A stretch of 64,000 nucleotides of DNA, taken from NCBI GenBank assembly GCA_039621445.1, contig CP154955.1, positions 30,325,471-30,389,470 on the forward strand, given 5' to 3'. The translations under genes and the position numbers were made by a program. Positions 60,891 through 64,000 of the stretch are shown one piece after another. Source of the stretch: Euglena gracilis (Eukaryota > Euglenida > Euglenophyceae > Euglenales). Under the pieces are notes generated by a model that saw only the letters and a program-made list of their open reading frames with translations, was not told where the DNA came from and made no database searches. Numbering within the stretch: the stretch's first letter is position 1; each line of letters opens with the position of its first letter.

Positions 60891-63717
60891 ACTGCGGTGG
60901 CAAAATCAAGCTTGCGCTGTCACGACGCGACCGCGTGCGAGGCGGGTGGTTGGGAGTGTGTGTAGAAGTTGATTTTCCGGTGCCTCGGACTGTGGTCCAG
61001 CCTTTGGCACTGTTTGCTTTGTTTTGCTGAACGGGTTGGTGCCATTTCTGGCGGGGCTGGCTGCCTCCAGGAGCTTGTTGGGCTCTTGGTGCATGCCCCG
61101 GCTCTCGCCTTTTTTGTCCCCAGGGACCCCCTTTGGCTGTGACTGGAGGACCAGGGTTTTTGGCCTCGCCTATCCGCTCCCCTTCCTTCCAGTCGTGGCT
61201 CTCCTCTTCTGCTGCCATTTCTGTGTCCCCATCAGAAGAGAACCTCTCTTTTGTTGACGCCCTCGCCTGGCGCCTCTGCTCTCTGTGCTCTGTTTGTTCG
61301 CTCTGGTACCATTGAGGTTGGGTCCTGGTGCGTGTGCTTCGCCTGGGCTTGCTCTCCAGCAGTACCTCGGTTTCTGCCCATGCCAAACCGACATGCTGCC
61401 ACGCGGCCTCCTCCTCCAGCTGTATGCGCAACACGCCCTCCTCTCCCAAACCACAGTGGCGTTGCAGGTCTTCTTCTCCTTGCAAGATGTTTAGCTGACC
61501 GCCTCCGGCAACCCAGAGTGCCCAACACCTTGCCAGTCGGTCAGACGCCTCCCTGTGCTGGTAATTTGCGTACCACGCTTCTCTGTCATCCACCCAATCC
61601 TTCGCATCGCCCAGCTTCTGAAAAGCCTCTTTGCTTTTTGGGTGGGAACATTTATCCGGGTGGATCAGAAGGCTGATCCTCTTGTAGACTGCCGTGCAAT
61701 CCTGGCTGGGTGTGTTTTCCTGGACCCCCAAAGCTTGCCATGGAGTTGCTGCACCCAACACTCGTGTCACAGCTTCACTCTGTTCAGGGGGGCAAAAATC
61801 GGCTGCAAAACTCATCAGCATCTCCACGTCGTCATCAATGGAAACACTGCCCTGGCGACTCGCTTCAACTTTCTCCCTCCTGATCTTTGCTCTGCGCTTC
61901 TGCGCAGCTTTCTGGTAAGCTTCGGCTTTGTTCTCAGCCCTGGTTGGCACCACAAGCAGCGGTTTCCTCACCTTCCAGTGGGTTGTGCGGTGGCTCCTCT
62001 CTGGATCCGGGCTTCCATCCATCAGGATCGCGTCATAATGTCCCCTGTTTTGGTGGAACACCACCCGCCTGAGGGGACCCGTGGAGCCATATTGCGTACA
62101 CTCTTGCCAATGGTCACCATGGTCCAGAAACACCCGCAGTCTGAATTTCAAGACAGAAGGCAACAAAGCCAGCTCCGGTTCTTCAGCCCAATGGATATGG
62201 CTGACCACTGAAGCCAGATATCCCTCCTTGTCCCAGCCCAGGGTTGTCAGGATCTGTCCCACAGACATTCCCAAACCAGGCATCTCCGTATCCCATTCCT
62301 CCCTGACGTAAGCTGCCACTTTGCGGCGCAGTTCCAATGCCACAGTGCCCTCGTTAGACATGGCGGCGCAATGGAACAGACACGACCCATCCGGGGCTGC
62401 TAACCACAGGGTTGCTTGGTTTTTCCTGACTACTTCCCCGTTGTGCCCACAGCAACGTTGGCATGCCGGGTGCTGATGGACTGGGACCTTGTGCTGGAAT
62501 GGGCACCCAACGTCTTGGTACAAACAACCGCTTCCAAACCGGCAGAGTTTCTTTGCAAATGGTGCAGCTTTGCTGTGCTCCGTGCCCTCCTTCTGCACTT
62601 GCAGCCTGACCACACGAGTCATTTTGCGGAACCACGAACGCAGCTCTCCCCGCCGAATTTCTTCCGCTTTCCACCAATCAGCAAGGAATTTGCCCCACAT
62701 GCGGTCCAGTTCATGTCTGAAATAACCCCGACGGGTGGCTGCCAGGGCAATGCCCTGCACTGCGAATTTGAACATTTGCAACGTAGAGCACAGCCTTTGT
62801 GCTCTGATGAACTGGCCGGTGAGGACCCCCAAGCGCTGGGAGTCTGTGACCATTGACCCTACCCCTGGGTACCTCCTGATTCGGATTGGGTACGTGCAAT
62901 CTCTGAAATGCATCCCAGTGATAAACTTCGTTTCCCCCGTGCGTACCAGTGGGAGCCACTTGAGGACCATGCCGAGGTACACAAGTTCCCCATCATTGGT
63001 CTTTGTGTGTTTGTACAGCATGCCATACTGCTCTGCAGTCGGGATGCATCCGGAAAGCGAGAGAATATCATCAATGAAACGGTAATTATACTCCAGGTCC
63101 TCAGGTTTCTTTGTGGCAGCAAAATCTCTCTCGACAGGGTAGCAGCCCAGGTTGGCAATTTGGGGTGCACACGCCAACCCCATTCCAAACCCTTTCACCT
63201 GTTTCAGCAGCGTGCTTCCCCTCCTGATGTACCCATTGTCAATCACAAACTCCACCATCTCCAGCACCCCCTCCTTTGACCAGCTTCCAGAAGCATCCTG
63301 TGCTGCTTCCTCTGGTGTGAGGTGCACCCACCCGTCTTTCCTTGCCCGCAGCTGGTGCCTCTTTTCCAATTTCTTTTCCTCCCATTCCCAAGCCTCACAA
63401 ATCGCATCCCTGAGCCTGTCCTTCAACAGCTTCTGGTCGAATGAGGGGTACATTGTTACAAAATCCACTGTGGTTGCCGTTGCACCCCGTTTGGCCACAT
63501 CTGCGGCCTCAAAGCGCAATGGCTGTGCCACCTCCTCGACCGATTCGACAAACCAGCATGCCTTGGCGAACCCTTTCCTGCGGTTGTGGGCATCCTTGCT
63601 TCGGAGGGAATGCATCACTTGTGTGAGCACACCCACCAACTCCTTGCCGGCGCCTGCAATAGACCCCTCTGGCTTTACTTGCTCCTGTCCTTTTCCCTCC
63701 TCCTTGTCTTTTCTCAC
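60634..63717 (-). CDS. Reverse transcriptase with CCCH, OTU and J domains
   Basis: A 1027-residue open frame, partial at its N-terminus. Residues 50-345 are an RT core of the Penelope/TERT-related type: TTVDFVTMYPSFDQ (motif A, Asp85), KQVKGFGMGLACAPQIANLG (fingers-palm turn of the GxxMGxxxxP type), YNYRFIDDILSLSG (catalytic FIDD, 214-217) and a thumb-like SQRLGVLTGQFIRAQRLC. Residues 392-409 are a CCCH zinc finger (CRFGSGCLYQDVGCPFQH). Residues 438-566 look like an OTU cysteine protease, with DGSCLFHC (Cys446) and GHYDAI (His560). Residues 655-715 are a J-domain with HPDK at 686. Near 850 is GEAKNPGP, which resembles a 2A-type NPGP end but lacks the usual DxE. The start is a GTG in an open frame, so the true N-terminus lies upstream of the truncation. 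Confidence 0.72.
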   Translation of the reverse strand: MRKDKEEGKGQEQVKPEGSIAGAGKELVGVLTQVMHSLRSKDAHNRRKGFAKACWFVESVEEVAQPLRFEAADVAKRGATATTVDFVTMYPSFDQKLLKDRLRDAICEAWEWEEKKLEKRHQLRARKDGWVHLTPEEAAQDASGSWSKEGVLEMVEFVIDNGYIRRGSTLLKQVKGFGMGLACAPQIANLGCYPVERDFAATKKPEDLEYNYRFIDDILSLSGCIPTAEQYGMLYKHTKTNDGELVYLGMVLKWLPLVRTGETKFITGMHFRDCTYPIRIRRYPGVGSMVTDSQRLGVLTGQFIRAQRLCSTLQMFKFAVQGIALAATRRGYFRHELDRMWGKFLADWWKAEEIRRGELRSWFRKMTRVVRLQVQKEGTEHSKAAPFAKKLCRFGSGCLYQDVGCPFQHKVPVHQHPACQRCCGHNGEVVRKNQATLWLAAPDGSCLFHCAAMSNEGTVALELRRKVAAYVREEWDTEMPGLGMSVGQILTTLGWDKEGYLASVVSHIHWAEEPELALLPSVLKFRLRVFLDHGDHWQECTQYGSTGPLRRVVFHQNRGHYDAILMDGSPDPERSHRTTHWKVRKPLLVVPTRAENKAEAYQKAAQKRRAKIRREKVEASRQGSVSIDDDVEMLMSFAADFCPPEQSEAVTRVLGAATPWQALGVQENTPSQDCTAVYKRISLLIHPDKCSHPKSKEAFQKLGDAKDWVDDREAWYANYQHREASDRLARCWALWVAGGGQLNILQGEEDLQRHCGLGEEGVLRIQLEEEAAWQHVGLAWAETEVLLESKPRRSTRTRTQPQWYQSEQTEHREQRRQARASTKERFSSDGDTEMAAEEESHDWKEGERIGEAKNPGPPVTAKGGPWGQKRREPGHAPRAQQAPGGSQPRQKWHQPVQQNKANSAKGWTTVRGTGKSTSTHTPNHPPRTRSRRDSASLILPPQFGGNHSHQHQHPQQWQGVLVWTAVSIPILSVPAPSQLVGVHPKSAAHRGGLPMGRAGQTDGGTAHVQVWDGMLVEDHLMPVCPSH

Positions 63718-63724
63718 ACCACTT

Positions 63725-64000
63725 GCAGTACCCCCCCCGGGGGGGGGCTGGACTGCAGCTAGTCCAAATTTGGCTAGTGGGTTTTCTAGCAGACCCCCCC
63801 CCCCCCCGGGGGGGGTCTGCTAGCAGGGCTAGCTAGTGGAAAAATTTTTTTGGGACCCCCAAAAATGGCCAAAAATGCCCGTTTTTGGCCATTTTTGGGA
63901 ATTTTTGGAACAAAATCAGCCAAAAACCTGTTAAAAACCTCATTTTTCCTCCGGCGCTGTGCGCCGGAGGAAAATTTTTTTCCAGTCCGGGGGACCCCCG
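63725..64000. mobile_element. Small element H interrupting the retroelement 5' side
   Basis: C-run/G-run hairpins, GCTGGACTGCAGCTAGTCC, GGGTCTGCTAGCAGGGCTAG and a CTAGCAGACC counterpart form nested inverted repeats. The end of the window has CCGGCGCTGTGCGCCGG and TTTTTTTCCAGTCCGGGGG, which may be the opposite inverted end. No protein. Confidence 0.55.

Larger units (their letters stand above)
60134..63717 (-). mobile_element. Penelope-like retroelement, 5' truncated
   Basis: A minus-strand element whose 3' end joins a truncated K6 repeat at about 60133 and whose 5' side is cut by another small element at about 63740. It encodes a reverse transcriptase with extra domains (see the CDS). No GIY-YIG endonuclease is visible. 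Endonuclease-lacking Penelope-like elements in other eukaryotes (Athena and Coprina types) are known to sit at telomeres. Here the element lies 1.7 kb from a telomeric array and in contact with a TTAGGG-bearing repeat. Confidence 0.7.

Noticed and set aside
61150-61170. A true 2A self-cleaving peptide in the retroelement
   Set aside because: GEAKNPGP has the NPGP end but lacks the D-x-E part of the consensus, so function is not claimed.

Overview
The window looks like nuclear DNA of a flagellated microbial eukaryote, probably an alga or other protist. Spliced genes have short exons with very high third-position GC, separated by long low-complexity introns bounded by GT and AG. There is a dynein heavy chain tail, TTAGGG-type telomeric repeats, and dense mobile and simple repeats. 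I cannot name the species. No prokaryotic features were seen.

Layout: 1-3.0 kb is a dispersed repeat with a tenfold 162-bp satellite. 3041-3506 holds the last two exons of a dynein heavy chain. 6942-32283 is a roughly 18-exon gene for a secreted or type I membrane protein with a signal peptide, a Cys- and sequon-rich ectodomain, one TM helix and a short tail. Its introns carry a hAT transposon (19298-21345), several MITEs and large microsatellites. 32.3-37.2 kb has only weak exon candidates. 37235-41705 is an RlmM/FtsJ-like 2'-O-methyltransferase with a presequence-like N-terminus. 44311-57824 is a RetSat-type (all-trans-retinol 13,14-reductase / carotenoid-isomerase family) FAD oxidoreductase in about 20 exons. 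One of its introns contains a tandem array of telomere-motif elements. 58084-60133 is a subtelomere-like zone with a head-to-head interstitial telomere. 60134-63717 (minus strand) is a Penelope-like reverse transcriptase element fused to CCCH, OTU and J domains.

The most interesting theme is intron and exon interruption by small hAT-like elements. At least seven elements with CAGG-type or related inverted ends sit between 8-bp target duplications and carry a C-run/G-run hairpin. Two of them (28379-28694 and 49485-50059) clearly split what were continuous coding exons, and a third (57249-57452) probably splits the conserved LTGQD motif of RetSat. The insertion at 49485 offers an in-frame GT-AG solution, as expected of an introner. 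The second theme is telomere biology: TTAGGG motifs inside mobile units, a telomere-telomere junction, and an endonuclease-less Penelope-like element joined to one of those units.

Exon borders were chosen by reading frame, GT/AG sites, phase and similarity to protein families recalled from general knowledge. No alignment was run. Borders marked approximate are uncertain.
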